From Anaerolineales bacterium (lineage in GTDB: Bacteria; Chloroflexota; Anaerolineae; Anaerolineales; E44-bin32), in NCBI GenBank assembly GCA_029210945.1, contig JARGGH010000002.1, forward strand, positions 1-64,000: a stretch of DNA of 64,000 bases, written 5' to 3'. A model generated the notes under the pieces. It did not search any database, had not been told where the DNA came from, and was given only the letters and a program-made list of their open reading frames with translations. A program made the position numbers and the translations under genes. Position 1 is the first letter of the stretch, and every line of letters begins with the position of its first letter. Shown here piece by piece: positions 44,108 through 53,592 of this stretch.

Positions 44108-45157
44108 ATGGCGACACCCCGAATTTTGCTTGTCGACGATGACCGGAATGTCAGCCGCATGCTGCGCACAAGCCTCGAACTCTCCGGATGGGAGTGTGTG
44201 GTGATTGATGTGCCCACCGGCGAGGAAGCGCTGCACGAGCTGGGCCGTGGACCGGTGGACCTGCTCGTGGCAGATATTCGACTGCCCGGGATCTCCGGCT
44301 ATGAGGTCGTCCGGGCGCATAGACGCATCAACCCGAATTCGAAAACAATCATCGTGACCGGCGACCCCTCGGAGGAAGCACGTCTGGAAGCCGAATCGGA
44401 AGATGTCGTTGTGATGCTCACCAAGCCAATCGGGACGAGCCTGTTCCTTGAGGCGGTCGCATCGGTCATCAAAGGGCTGGGCGAGCCCGGATTGCCGCGC
44501 CCGGTCCAACCCGAATCACGGCGCAGCTTGATGGACCGGCTCGGGGATCTGCGTGAAGAGCTGGATGTCTTCGCGGTGATCCTGATCGACGAATTTGGCC
44601 GCGTCGTCGCTGCCGATGGGGAACTGCCCGGGGTAGATCGGGAAGTCACATTTGCAGCGCTGGGGGCGGCTTCGAACGCTGGATTGAAGGTCAGTCAGCT
44701 AATTGGCGGCTTGCTGCCCGGAAATCTACAGTATTATGAGGGGGAGAACAGCAATCTCTTCCTCTACAATGTGGGCGCTTACTACAATCTGGTGATCGCA
44801 TTCGAACGGGGCTCCGGCGGTCAGCGCTGGGCGATGATCGTTCTATCAGGTCGAAGGGCAGCTCATGAGCTGCTGGATGAACTGGCTTCCAGCGGCCTTG
44901 TGTCCGTCGATGCGGACGCGCAGCAGATTCTGGAGGAGCGTCGCCAGAAGGCAATCGAAGACTGGAGGGTTGTTATGGTTGACGGCGAAGAGAAAAATGG
45001 CGAGGATCTTCTTGAGGAAGTGAAAGGGATCAAACCTGAAGACGCCGAACAGTTCTGGGATAAGGCGGTTACTGAGGAACCGCGCGGCAAAGAGGTCGAT
45101 GGCGATGTCCTCTCTTATGATGAAGCCCGGGATCAGGGCCTCGTCGATGAGGAATAG
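44108..45157 (+). CDS. Response regulator with roadblock/LC7-like output region
   Basis: A 349-residue protein. Residues 1-125 form a CheY receiver: acidic pocket VDDDR (9-13), phospho-acceptor Asp56 in DLLVADIRLPG, and TGD plus TKPIG with the switch residues. Then comes a segment of about 120 residues (LDVFAVILIDEFGRVVAADGELPG...LFLYNVGAYYNLVIAFERG) that resembles a roadblock/LC7 fold as in MglB and GTPase regulators. It ends in an acidic helical tail with EEVKGIKPEDAEQFWDKAV. No DNA-binding domain is seen. It may act on a small GTPase or other protein. Confidence 0.75.
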   Translation: MATPRILLVDDDRNVSRMLRTSLELSGWECVVIDVPTGEEALHELGRGPVDLLVADIRLPGISGYEVVRAHRRINPNSKTIIVTGDPSEEARLEAESEDVVVMLTKPIGTSLFLEAVASVIKGLGEPGLPRPVQPESRRSLMDRLGDLREELDVFAVILIDEFGRVVAADGELPGVDREVTFAALGAASNAGLKVSQLIGGLLPGNLQYYEGENSNLFLYNVGAYYNLVIAFERGSGGQRWAMIVLSGRRAAHELLDELASSGLVSVDADAQQILEERRQKAIEDWRVVMVDGEEKNGEDLLEEVKGIKPEDAEQFWDKAVTEEPRGKEVDGDVLSYDEARDQGLVDEE

Positions 45158-45252
45158 ATCTTCGTTTGCGACCGCCGGGCGTCCGCTGGCAGCGTGTCCG
45201 CCGCAGGGGCTGGTATGTTACAATGGCCTTCGCCCTTCTCAGACTGAGATGA

Positions 45253-45323
45253 TGGGGCGTGGTGTAACGGCAGCACACCGGACTTTGAATCCGTGGATCC
45301 AGGTTCGAATCCTGGCGCCCCAG
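45253..45323 (+). tRNA. tRNA-Gln (anticodon TTG)
   Basis: Acceptor stem TGGGGCG/CGCCCCA (45253-45259 with 45316-45322) and discriminator G. The D-arm has GGTGTAACGGCAGCAC, the anticodon loop is CTTTGAA with TTG at 45285-45287, and the T-arm is CCAGGTTCGAATCCTGG. The CCA end is not encoded. TACAAT with extended TGT (45216-45224) lies upstream as promoter. Confidence 0.95.
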
Positions 45324-45474
45324 CCTGATTTCGAAATTTGAAGACAATTTTGAGTTTATCCACCGAAGACGACCCTCCCAAATTTCGTGAGCACGCCCTC
45401 GATTTCAATCAGGTCGTGACTGGCTGCCCATTTGCTATCCGTCCAAAAAATACATACTGTTTGAGGGTCCGCAG

Positions 45475-46827
45475 ATGAGAGCCAATGCGATCATCCTCGC
45501 TGCGGGCCTGGGCACGCGCATGAAATCCAGAATCCCCAAGGTGCTGCACGAATTGGGGGGCAAGCCGCTGGTGAGATGGTCAGTCGAAGCATGTACAAAA
45601 GCGGTTGGCGCGCCCCCGACGGTCATCGTCGGGCTGGATATGCCTGGCGTGCGCGCAGCGGCCGGGGAGGCTTGCTCGTTTGTCGAACAGCGGGAGCGCC
45701 TGGGAACAGGACATGCGGTTCTTCAAGCGCGCGCCGCACTTCAAGAACAGGGCGGGATCGTGGTTGTTGCCAACGCCGACCTGCCTTTCGTGCGCAGCGA
45801 GAGCTACCGTGCGCTGATCGCTCGCCAGGGAGAGAATCCTGGCCCGTTAACGCTGCTGACAGCGGAGGCGGATTATCCACGCGGATTTGGACGCGTAAAA
45901 CGGGATGACCGGGGGCGCGTGGCGGCGATCATCGAGCACGCCCACGCGTCGGAAGAGGAATTAGCGATCCGGGAATTGAATGTCGGTGTGTATGCCTTCC
46001 GGTCGGACTGGCTCTGGTCTCATCTTGATGACCTGCCGGTCTCTCCGAAAGGTGAGTACTACTTAACGGACCTGATCGCGATGGCCGCTTCGGAGGGGGA
46101 GCCGATCGAGACGGTGACCGTCGCCGAAGAGGATGAGATCATCGGGATCAACACGCGGGTCCACCTGGCAGAGGCGGAAAAAGCCCTGCGTGAACGCATC
46201 AACCGCATGTGGATGGAAGCCGGCGTAACGATGATCGACCCGGCGACGACCTACATCGGCCCTGATGTGCAGATCGGACAGGATACGGTGCTCCTTCCGA
46301 ACACACATTTGCTCGGTGAAGTGTTCATGGGCTCCGACTGCAAAATCGGTCCGAATACGACGATCCGCGACGCCTCCATCGGTGATGGCTGCACGATCGA
46401 TGCGTCCGTTGTCGAGGGAGCCGTTCTGGAGCAGGATGTGGAGATTGGCCCTTACGGGCATCTGCGTGAGGGCGCCCACCTCGGCCGCGGTGTCCATATG
46501 GGGAATTATGGCGAGGTCAAGAACAGCCGTCTCGAGGCGGGGGTGAAGATAGGACACTTTTCGTACATCGGCGACGCGCATATCGGTGAGAATGTAAACA
46601 TCGGGGCGGGGACGATTACCTGTAATTACGACGGTGAGAAGAAGCACCGCACCGAAATCGGTGCGGAGGCGTTCATCGGCAGCGATACCATGCTTGTGGC
46701 GCCGGTGAAAATTGGAAAAGGTGCGCGGACGGGGGCCGGGTCGGTTGTGACAAAAGATGTGCCTGATTATGGCCTGGCGGTCGGCATCCCGGCGCGCGTG
46801 ATAAGAAAGTTAGATGAACGTGATTGA
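45475..46827 (+). CDS. glmU: Bifunctional UDP-N-acetylglucosamine pyrophosphorylase/glucosamine-1-phosphate acetyltransferase
   Basis: A 450-residue protein. The N-terminal uridylyltransferase has the AAGLGTRMKSRIPKVLHELGGKPL signature, ERLGTGHAVLQAR and FELNVGVYAF-like RELNVGVYAF. The C-terminal left-handed beta-helix of hexapeptide repeats includes NIGAGTITCNYDG and GKGARTGAGSVV, with acetyltransferase residues in YGEVKNS and HFSYIGDAHIG. It makes UDP-GlcNAc for peptidoglycan and glycolipids. Overlaps the next gene by 14 nt. Confidence 0.95.
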   Translation: MRANAIILAAGLGTRMKSRIPKVLHELGGKPLVRWSVEACTKAVGAPPTVIVGLDMPGVRAAAGEACSFVEQRERLGTGHAVLQARAALQEQGGIVVVANADLPFVRSESYRALIARQGENPGPLTLLTAEADYPRGFGRVKRDDRGRVAAIIEHAHASEEELAIRELNVGVYAFRSDWLWSHLDDLPVSPKGEYYLTDLIAMAASEGEPIETVTVAEEDEIIGINTRVHLAEAEKALRERINRMWMEAGVTMIDPATTYIGPDVQIGQDTVLLPNTHLLGEVFMGSDCKIGPNTTIRDASIGDGCTIDASVVEGAVLEQDVEIGPYGHLREGAHLGRGVHMGNYGEVKNSRLEAGVKIGHFSYIGDAHIGENVNIGAGTITCNYDGEKKHRTEIGAEAFIGSDTMLVAPVKIGKGARTGAGSVVTKDVPDYGLAVGIPARVIRKLDERD

Positions 46828-48133
46828 TTTAACGATTGGGCTCACCGTGTTTCTTGTCGTCCTGCTCCTGGATGTCCTTCTTGCCGCTTCTCGCAGCGCG
46901 TTCGTTAACAGTCGTTTGGCGCACTTGAAAACGATGGATGAGACCGGTATCAAACGAGCCGGCATCGCGATCCGCGTGCTGACAGAGGCGCGTCGCCTGA
47001 TCCTCTCACTGCGCATCGGTCAGACGACGATGCGTCTGGCGACGCTCGGGTTTGCACTGCTCATTTTCCTGCCGGCTGGCGGGTTCGAGCAAGAATCGGC
47101 CGGAATCCTTCGTATCGCTATCATCGTGAGCGGGACGGGATTGGCGATCGCCCTGTTGGAATTTGTGGCCGAGAACGCAGTCCTGCGCAGCCCCGAAAAG
47201 TGGGCTGTGCGGTTGGCTCCGGTGGTGAACGCTATCGTGCGTTTGTTGGAACCGGTCGGCTGGCTGCTCCTGCGGGTGGCGCGCTGGATTTCGAACCCGT
47301 CGGGAGATCGGGCGCACCCGCTGGTCACCGAAGAAGCGATCATGACCCTGGTTGATGCCGGTGAGGAGGAAGGGGTGATCGAAGAGGAAGAGAAAGCGAT
47401 GATCTACTCGATCTTCCAGCTCGATAACACGCTGGCGCGGGAGGTTATGGTGCCGCGCATCGACATCCTTGCCTTTGAGGAACAAACAACGCTCGAGGAA
47501 GCGACCGAGACACTCCTGCGCACCGGGCACTCGCGTGCGCCCGTCTTTCGCGAGTCAATCGATAACATTGTCGGTCTGGTTTACATTAAAGACGTGCTGG
47601 CATCCTGGCGGGATGATGACCTGGACCACACGGTTGGCGATGTGATCCGGGAGGCTTATTTCGTTCCGGAAGCGAAGAAGGTCGATGACCTGCTGGCTGA
47701 GATGCAGGCCAAACGGGTGCACATGTCCGTCGTCGTGGATGAGTATGGCGGCACGGCCGGTGTCGTGACGATCGAGGACATCGTCGAAGAGATCGTGGGG
47801 GAGATCTTGGATGAATACGATTTCGCCGAGGAGATGCCCTATGAGCAGCTGCAGGAGGGCGAGTATATCTTCAGTGGGGGCATCGACGTCGATGATGTCA
47901 ATCAAATCAGCGGCTCACGGATCCCCAAAGAGACGAGCGAAACATTGGGCGGTTATATCTACAGCCAACTTGGCAAGGTGCCGACCCCCGGTGAAACCGT
48001 GGAAGCAGGGGGGTTGCGATTGATCGTCGAGCAAGTCGTGGGCCGGCGGATCCGCAAGGTCCGCGCAATTCTCTTGCAGAATGAGAGCACGGAGGCGCAG
48101 CGTAATGGCAATGACATCGAATCTGAGGACTGA
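46814..48133 (+). CDS. Hemolysin-III/CorC-type CBS-domain membrane protein
   Basis: A 439-residue protein. The N-terminal membrane part (DUF21-type, about 4 helices to 150) is followed by two CBS domains (VMVPRIDILAFEEQTTLEEATETLL; VPEAKKVDDLLAEMQAKRVHMSVVVDEYGGTAGVVTIEDIVEEIVGEI). A CorC_HlyC domain (YIFSGGIDVDDVN...GGYIYSQLGKVPTPGE) closes it. Members take part in magnesium/cobalt efflux or are putative haemolysins. Start inside the end of glmU suggests coupling; it also overlaps cdd by 29 nt. Confidence 0.9.
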   Translation: MNVIDLTIGLTVFLVVLLLDVLLAASRSAFVNSRLAHLKTMDETGIKRAGIAIRVLTEARRLILSLRIGQTTMRLATLGFALLIFLPAGGFEQESAGILRIAIIVSGTGLAIALLEFVAENAVLRSPEKWAVRLAPVVNAIVRLLEPVGWLLLRVARWISNPSGDRAHPLVTEEAIMTLVDAGEEEGVIEEEEKAMIYSIFQLDNTLAREVMVPRIDILAFEEQTTLEEATETLLRTGHSRAPVFRESIDNIVGLVYIKDVLASWRDDDLDHTVGDVIREAYFVPEAKKVDDLLAEMQAKRVHMSVVVDEYGGTAGVVTIEDIVEEIVGEILDEYDFAEEMPYEQLQEGEYIFSGGIDVDDVNQISGSRIPKETSETLGGYIYSQLGKVPTPGETVEAGGLRLIVEQVVGRRIRKVRAILLQNESTEAQRNGNDIESED

Positions 48134-48509
48134 GCTTATCGAGCGGGCTCAGGGAGTGCGTTCGAACGCATATGCACCTTATTCGGAATATGCGGTCGGG
48201 GCAGCGCTGCTGACAAACACCGGGAAGATATTTACCGGTGTGAATGTGGAGAACGCTTCATACCCGTTGAGCATGTGCGCGGAGCGTAACTCGATCTTCA
48301 AAGCCGTCTCGGAGGGCGAGCGCCAGTTTGATATGATCGTCGTCGCTACGCATAACGGCGGCTCACCGTGCGGAGCCTGCCGGCAGGTGCTGGCCGAATT
48401 CGGGTTGGAGACCAGAGTGATGACCGTGGATGCGGATGGCGAAGTCGTATTGGATATGACCGTTAGAGAGCTGCTGCCGGAAGCATTCCGGCCAGAAGAC
48501 CTGGGATAA
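48105..48509 (+). CDS. cdd: Cytidine deaminase
   Basis: A 134-residue protein with YSEYAVGAALLTNTGKIFTGVNVENAS, the catalytic CAERN motif (Glu as proton shuttle) and zinc ligands in PCGACRQVLAEF. It converts cytidine and deoxycytidine to uridine forms in pyrimidine salvage. ATG 48105 with GGAGG 9 nt upstream lies inside the upstream gene, so it is coupled. Confidence 0.96.
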   Translation: MAMTSNLRTELIERAQGVRSNAYAPYSEYAVGAALLTNTGKIFTGVNVENASYPLSMCAERNSIFKAVSEGERQFDMIVVATHNGGSPCGACRQVLAEFGLETRVMTVDADGEVVLDMTVRELLPEAFRPEDLG

Positions 48510-48535
48510 ATCGTACGCTTTGCGAATGAACTGTG

Positions 48536-48562
48536 ATGCCGCTCATTGAGCGGCATTTATTC
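48536..48562 (+). terminator. Rho-independent terminator of the glmU-CBS-cdd cluster
   Basis: ATGCCGCTC-ATT-GAGCGGCAT (48536-48556), a perfect 9-bp stem, followed by TTATT. Confidence 0.8.
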
Positions 48563-48575
48563 TGAATAATGCTGC

Positions 48576-48680
48576 GGGGCGACCGGCCGGTCGCCCCCAC
48601 GATGTTTGAGGGGTTCTTTACACAATAATGTAGCCAGGGGCTTCAGCCCGTGCATGGGCGAAACAACAACCCGGCTATTC
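48576..48680. repeat. REP-like palindrome plus associated repeat-like sequence
   Basis: GGGGCGACCGG and its complement form a perfect 22-bp palindrome (48576-48597) of the same GGGGC...GCCCC type as at 42936-42965. Downstream, CAGGGGCTTCAGCCCGTGC (48635-48653) resembles another widespread intergenic repeat. 48681-48791 has GC-rich direct-like repeats (GGGTGACTGGGTGCCGGGGTGACC) but no gene. Confidence 0.6.
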
Positions 48681-48791
48681 CAATGGTTGGTCTGGACCTG
48701 AGAACCATCCCCGCGCTGCAGCATTGTATTCCCGGGTGACTGGGTGCCGGGGTGACCGAGTGTCTAATCACTGATGCCGAGTCCCCGATCA

Positions 48792-49334
48792 CTATCTTCC
48801 CTCCTCATAAACCTCCATCTCCCCGCTCTCCAGGTCGACGCGCATGCTTTGTCCCCCATGCCCGTGCTCCATATCGTGGCCCCGGACCAGGACGGTGCTG
48901 ACACCCTCCGGGATCTCAATCGTGGCGGAGCGGGTGAAGGGCTGCGTGCCGTGACTGTGGGCGAGGACACGTTCACCGAGCAGATTGCCCTGCAAATCCC
49001 AGACCTGCCAACTGTCTGCGAAGGACGGAGCTTCGCCCTGATCGTCGTGCAGCAGGGTGACATCGAACCGGTAGCGCCCTTCTCCGAGGTCGTCATACTG
49101 CACATCGAGGACATTTGCCTCACGCAGGTCGAGATCTTCATGAGTCGAGACTGTCGGGGTAATATCGGGCTCCTCGGTTTCTGGCGCTGCGGCTATGGCA
49201 GTAGCTTCCGGGTCTGGCTGTGCTGGGGTTGGCGGGGGCTTCGGGGGCGGGCTGTCCGCAGAGCAGCCAGTCAGGGACAAAACGGCAGCGAGCATGAGTG
49301 TGCTCATTTTATTTTTAGGGAACTGAAAATACAT
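48792..49334 (-). CDS. Hypothetical His-rich lipoprotein
   Basis: A 180-residue lipoprotein. GGAGG lies 7 nt before ATG 49334, so the longer start is preferred. The signal is (N)KMSTLMLAAVLSLTGC. The mature protein has a Pro-rich linker, an extracellular beta domain (RYRFDVTLLHDDQGEAPSFADSWQVWDLQG) and a C-terminal HDMEHGHGGQ cluster that could bind a metal. No family recognised. Convergent with cdd and divergent from recO. Confidence 0.75.
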   Translation of the reverse strand: MYFQFPKNKMSTLMLAAVLSLTGCSADSPPPKPPPTPAQPDPEATAIAAAPETEEPDITPTVSTHEDLDLREANVLDVQYDDLGEGRYRFDVTLLHDDQGEAPSFADSWQVWDLQGNLLGERVLAHSHGTQPFTRSATIEIPEGVSTVLVRGHDMEHGHGGQSMRVDLESGEMEVYEEGR

Positions 49335-49403
49335 TTATTGACCTCCACAGCAGACGCTCCATCAGAACCTATCATTAAAGCATTGTACCGAATGTGCGCA
49401 CGG

Positions 49404-49432
49404 TCGTTGGACAACAACGCCGCTGGTATAAT
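49404..49432 (+). promoter_or_regulatory. Promoter of recO-glyQS
   Basis: TATAAT at 49427-49432 with TCGTTG 17 nt upstream (49404-49409). It ends 7 nt before ATG 49439, so the recO mRNA is probably leaderless. Confidence 0.65.
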
Positions 49433-49438
49433 CGCTCC

Positions 49439-50251
49439 ATGCAGGATCGAGAACGCCTCTATCGAACAGAGGGTGTTGTGCTGCGTCATATGAATCTCGG
49501 TGAGGCGGATCGTCTGCTCACGATTTACACGCGTGAGCATGGTAAGCTGCGCCAGATCGCTAAGGGCGTGCGCAGACCGCAATCGAAGAAAGCCGGCCAC
49601 CTGGACCTCTTTGCACGCGTGAGCATCCTCGCTGCCCGGGGGAGAGAGCTGGATGTCATCACGCAGGCAGACGCGCTCGATTCCTACCCGGGACTGCGCA
49701 GCGATCTCGATCTTGTCGGTCGGGCGGCCTACGCGATCGAGCTGGTCGATCAATTCACCGTGGACGGTGAGGCGAACGCCGAGCTCTATGCGTTGCTGAT
49801 ACAAACGCTCGATCGGTTGAGCGCCGGAATACACCGTCAGAGTGTTCAGCGCCACTTTGAACTGCGCTTGCTAGACCAGGTCGGCTACCGGCCGGAACTC
49901 TTCCGCTGCAGTCGCTGCGCTGTTGAAATCCGCCCGCAGGATCAGTTCTTTTCTTTTGAAGCTGGCGGGGCTTTATGCCCGAAATGTGGTCCGGATGAAA
50001 CGCAGAAACGGCCGGTCTCATTGGCGGCACTAAAAGTCCTGCGTCACTACCAGCGCAGCACATTTGATCACGCCGCGCAGGCGAGCATCAGGCCGGCGGT
50101 TCATAATGAGTTAGATCGGCTCATGGAAGGTTTCTTCAATTATCTGCTCGAGCGTCGGTTGAACAGCCCTGGATTTATCCGGCGGCTGCGGCAAATCGGG
50201 CGCCGGGAACCGTCAGGCGATGCGAATTTCGATTTCGAGGAGAAGGAATAA
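49439..50251 (+). CDS. recO: DNA repair protein RecO
   Basis: A 270-residue protein: the OB-fold head reads [39 protein letters not shown] and the helical tail has two CxxC pairs (CSRC, CPKC) for zinc. It loads RecA together with RecR in the RecFOR pathway. ATG 49439 is supported by the -10 box just upstream. Followed 5 nt later by glyQS. Confidence 0.95.
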   Translation: MQDRERLYRTEGVVLRHMNLGEADRLLTIYTREHGKLRQIAKGVRRPQSKKAGHLDLFARVSILAARGRELDVITQADALDSYPGLRSDLDLVGRAAYAIELVDQFTVDGEANAELYALLIQTLDRLSAGIHRQSVQRHFELRLLDQVGYRPELFRCSRCAVEIRPQDQFFSFEAGGALCPKCGPDETQKRPVSLAALKVLRHYQRSTFDHAAQASIRPAVHNELDRLMEGFFNYLLERRLNSPGFIRRLRQIGRREPSGDANFDFEEKE

Positions 50252-50256
50252 CCCAG

Positions 50257-53247
50257 GTGGACGCTACTAAAACCTTGCAAGCTGTGATCCTTAAGTTGCA
50301 GAACTTCTGGGCCGATCAGGGTTGTGTGATCTGGCAGCCGTATCACACAGAGGTCGGCGCCGGGACGATGAACCCGGCGACGTTTCTGCGTGTGATTGGA
50401 CCGGAGGATTGGTGGGTCGGCTATGTGGAGCCTTCCATCCGCCCGACGGACAGCCGCTACGGGAAAAACCCTAACCGCTGGGGACACTATTACCAGTATC
50501 AGGTCATCATGAAACCGGATCCGGGTAACCCGCAGGAACGCTACCTCGATTCGCTGCTCGCCCTGGGTATCGATCCAGCGAGACACGACATTCGCTTCGT
50601 GGAGGATAACTGGGAACAACCGGCGCTCGGCGCGTGGGGGCTGGGCTGGGAAGTGTGGCTGGATGGTCAGGAAATCACGCAGTTCACCTATTTCCAGCAA
50701 GCCGGCGGGAAGACCCTCGATCCGGTGTCGGTCGAGATCACCTACGGGATCGAGCGCATCGTGATGGCGCTCCAGGCTGTCGACAGCTTCGTCGATCTCG
50801 AATGGAACCAGCAGGTTACTTATGGCGAGGTGAGTCTGCAGGCCGAACGGGAGCACAGCCGCTACACATTCGAGGTCGCCGACGTTGAACGGCTGCGCCA
50901 GATGTTTGAGGAATATGAGGCTGAGGCGAACAGCTGTATCGATGCCGGATTGGTTTTCCCGGCACATGATTACGTCCTCAAATGTTCGCATACGTTCAAT
51001 TTGTTAGATGGTCGCGGGGCGGTTGGCGTAACCGAGAGGGCGGCGATGTTCGGGCGTATGCGCGAGCTTGCCCGCCGGATCACCTCCACCTACCTGGATG
51101 CGCGCCAGGAGAAGGGGTTCCCCCTGAGAGGTCGCTGGCAGATCGCTTCGCCGGAAGTCACACCGGTGGAAGCCGGTGAGGCGCCGCAAGGACCAGCGGA
51201 TTTTCTGCTCGAGGTAGGCACAGAGGAGCTGCCCCATGGCGATCTCACGGCAGCCATGGAACAGCTCGAAGCCGAATTTCCTGCACTGCTCGAGCAGGCT
51301 CGGCTTCCCTGTCGGGAGGTCGAAGTTTTCGGCACCCCGCGCAGGCTTGTTGTTCTGGTTCATGAGCTGGCCGCGCGGCAGGACGACAAGGTCGGTCTCG
51401 AGAAAGGCCCCCCGGTCGAACGCGCCTTTGATGAAAACGGAGAACCGACGAAGGCGGCGATCGGATTCGCCTCTGCGAAGGGTGTCGAGGTGAGCGACCT
51501 GCAGCAGAGGGAGATGGATGGCGGGCAGTATGTGGTCGCCGAGGTGCGCGAAACCGGCGAACCGGCCGATGCTGTATTGGAACGGCTGATCCCGGAAATG
51601 CTGGATGGGCTTCGCTTTGAGAAATCCATGCGCTGGAACGAGACCCAGGTTGCGTTTTCCAGGCCGGTACGATGGATCGTCGCGCTGCATGCCGGGCACA
51701 TCGTCCCGGTGGAATTCGCGGGGGTGCCCTCCGGGCGCACGACACGCTTGCTGCGTTTTGACGACGCTCCCCTGGTCTCACTCGCTGACGCGGAGGCGTA
51801 CCGGAAGGCTCTCGTCGAAAGCGGCATTCGGTTGGACCCCCAGGAGCGGCGTGCGGTCATCGAAAGACAAATTAACGCTCTGGCGGCAGAGGTCGGCGGG
51901 ATCATCCCGCCGGATGCGTCGCTTCTGGACGAGGTCACGAATCTCGTTGAGAAACCAACCGCGATCCGCGGCGGCTTCGACGAGTCATTCCTGGAGCTGC
52001 CCCGACCCGTTCTGATCTCCGTCATGAAGAAGCACCAACGCTATTTCCCGGTTGAGAAGGATGGCGAACTGCTGCCATATTTCATCACGGTGAGGAACGG
52101 CGGCGAGGAGCATCTTGAAACTGTGGCGCGCGGCAATGAACACGTCATCCGGGCGCGCTTCGCGGATGCGAAGTATTTCATCGACCGGGACGTGCAGCAG
52201 CCTCTTGAAGCCTATCTTCCCCAGCTGGGCACATTGACGTTTGAATCGAAGCTCGGATCGATGCTTGATAAGGTCGCCCGGATCGAAGCACTCACACCCA
52301 AAGTCGCCCAACGGCTGCAGCTCAGCGAAGCTGAAACCAGCGTGGCGGAGAGGGCAGCCCACCTCTGCAAGGCAGACCTGGCGACGCTGATGGTGGTTGA
52401 GATGACCTCCCTCCAGGGTGAAATCGGGAGGGAATACGCGTTACGGGGCGGAGAGCCCGAAGCAGTCGCTGATGCGATCCTTGAGCATTACCTCCCCCGC
52501 TATGCGGATGACGATTTACCGCAATCGAACCCCGGTATCGCCGTCGGCGTTACCGACCGCCTGGACACGCTGATGGGGCTGTTTGCGGCGGGTCACCAAC
52601 CGACGGGCGGCCGGGACCCGTTTGCGCTGCGCCGGGCTGCGATCGGTCTGATCCAGATCCTGACCGGTCATGAACTGTCCTTCAATTTGAAAGCCGCGCT
52701 GGAGCAGGCGGCGGCGTTGATGCCCTTCAAGGTCACGGATGAGACCCGTGCGGAGTGTCTGGCGTTCATCAGCGGACGCCAGCAGTCCTTGCTGCTGGCA
52801 GAGGGCTACCCCCATGATGCCGTCGAGGCGGTCTTAGACCAGCAAGGGCATAATCCCACGAACGCCCGTAAGGCGGTCCAGGATTTGAATACCTGGCGTG
52901 AGAAAGAGGGTTGGGATGAACTGCTGCATGCCTTCGCTAGATGTGCGCGCATCACGCGCAGCGAAGATCAACGGCACGACGTTGACGTGAATCGATTGGA
53001 GGCCGGTGTCGAGCGTGAGCTGTACGAGGCTGTCACCGCGCTGCACGATCGCAGCCGCCCGGAGGGATCTATGGATGCGCTCCTGTCTGACATCCAGAGC
53101 CTCGTCCCGCTGATCACGACCTACTTCGAAGAGGTGCTGGTCATGGCTGAGGACGAAAACGTACGGCGTTCACGGCTGGGGACAATTCAGCGGATCGTCG
53201 AGCTGGCCGATGGCGTCATGGATTTCTCACACTTAGAGGGTTTCTAA
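50257..53247 (+). CDS. glyQS: Glycyl-tRNA synthetase, alpha and beta subunits fused
   Basis: A 996-residue chain with GTG start. Residues 1-290 are the complete alpha subunit ([34 protein letters not shown]..., [18 protein letters not shown]). After a short linker, 313-996 is the beta subunit ([15 protein letters not shown]..., [16 protein letters not shown], the HD-like module [24 protein letters not shown]). In most bacteria these are two genes glyQ and glyS forming a tetramer. The fusion occurs in Chlamydia and is common in Chloroflexota (recall). It charges tRNA-Gly. Confidence 0.96.
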   Translation: MDATKTLQAVILKLQNFWADQGCVIWQPYHTEVGAGTMNPATFLRVIGPEDWWVGYVEPSIRPTDSRYGKNPNRWGHYYQYQVIMKPDPGNPQERYLDSLLALGIDPARHDIRFVEDNWEQPALGAWGLGWEVWLDGQEITQFTYFQQAGGKTLDPVSVEITYGIERIVMALQAVDSFVDLEWNQQVTYGEVSLQAEREHSRYTFEVADVERLRQMFEEYEAEANSCIDAGLVFPAHDYVLKCSHTFNLLDGRGAVGVTERAAMFGRMRELARRITSTYLDARQEKGFPLRGRWQIASPEVTPVEAGEAPQGPADFLLEVGTEELPHGDLTAAMEQLEAEFPALLEQARLPCREVEVFGTPRRLVVLVHELAARQDDKVGLEKGPPVERAFDENGEPTKAAIGFASAKGVEVSDLQQREMDGGQYVVAEVRETGEPADAVLERLIPEMLDGLRFEKSMRWNETQVAFSRPVRWIVALHAGHIVPVEFAGVPSGRTTRLLRFDDAPLVSLADAEAYRKALVESGIRLDPQERRAVIERQINALAAEVGGIIPPDASLLDEVTNLVEKPTAIRGGFDESFLELPRPVLISVMKKHQRYFPVEKDGELLPYFITVRNGGEEHLETVARGNEHVIRARFADAKYFIDRDVQQPLEAYLPQLGTLTFESKLGSMLDKVARIEALTPKVAQRLQLSEAETSVAERAAHLCKADLATLMVVEMTSLQGEIGREYALRGGEPEAVADAILEHYLPRYADDDLPQSNPGIAVGVTDRLDTLMGLFAAGHQPTGGRDPFALRRAAIGLIQILTGHELSFNLKAALEQAAALMPFKVTDETRAECLAFISGRQQSLLLAEGYPHDAVEAVLDQQGHNPTNARKAVQDLNTWREKEGWDELLHAFARCARITRSEDQRHDVDVNRLEAGVERELYEAVTALHDRSRPEGSMDALLSDIQSLVPLITTYFEEVLVMAEDENVRRSRLGTIQRIVELADGVMDFSHLEGF

Positions 53248-53282
53248 TCCGCAGGCTTGGACGGATCCTGAGGGCTTACAAT

Positions 53283-53300
53283 ACCGGGGATGGTCCCGGT
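53283..53300. terminator. Small hairpin after glyQS
   Basis: ACCGGG-GATGGT-CCCGGT, a 6-bp stem 35 nt after the glyQS stop, no T tail; weak candidate. The rest of 53248-53592 holds the dnaG promoter and no gene. Confidence 0.35.
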
Positions 53301-53327
53301 CGTTGGCTCTGTTTAATGAGTGCGGGA

Positions 53328-53356
53328 TTGCATCGCAACCTTGCGGTGACTATAAT
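53328..53356 (+). promoter_or_regulatory. Promoter of dnaG-rpoD
   Basis: TTGCAT (53328-53333), 17-bp spacer, TATAAT (53351-53356). The 5' leader would be about 230 nt. Confidence 0.65.
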
Positions 53357-53592
53357 CCCATTCATAGTCGTCGGCGCGGCCGGCTTGTCCAGGAACTTGT
53401 TGCTCGTCAGGAGCACACGGAGCGGGGCAGTAAGCCATGCTGTGTGCGGACCATGACCGGTAACAACTTCATTCACTTCACCAACCAATTTCATCAACGA
53501 GCGCAGCAGCTGCAGCCCAGGTATGGAACAGTAGGCATGCTTCGACTTTCGATGCAAACAAAAGCGGCAAACATGAACCGTGAGGAGTCTCA

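Noticed and set aside
48563-48791. Possible CRISPR-like or tandem repeats after cdd
   Set aside because: The repeats are palindromic and irregular, with no regular spacing or spacers.
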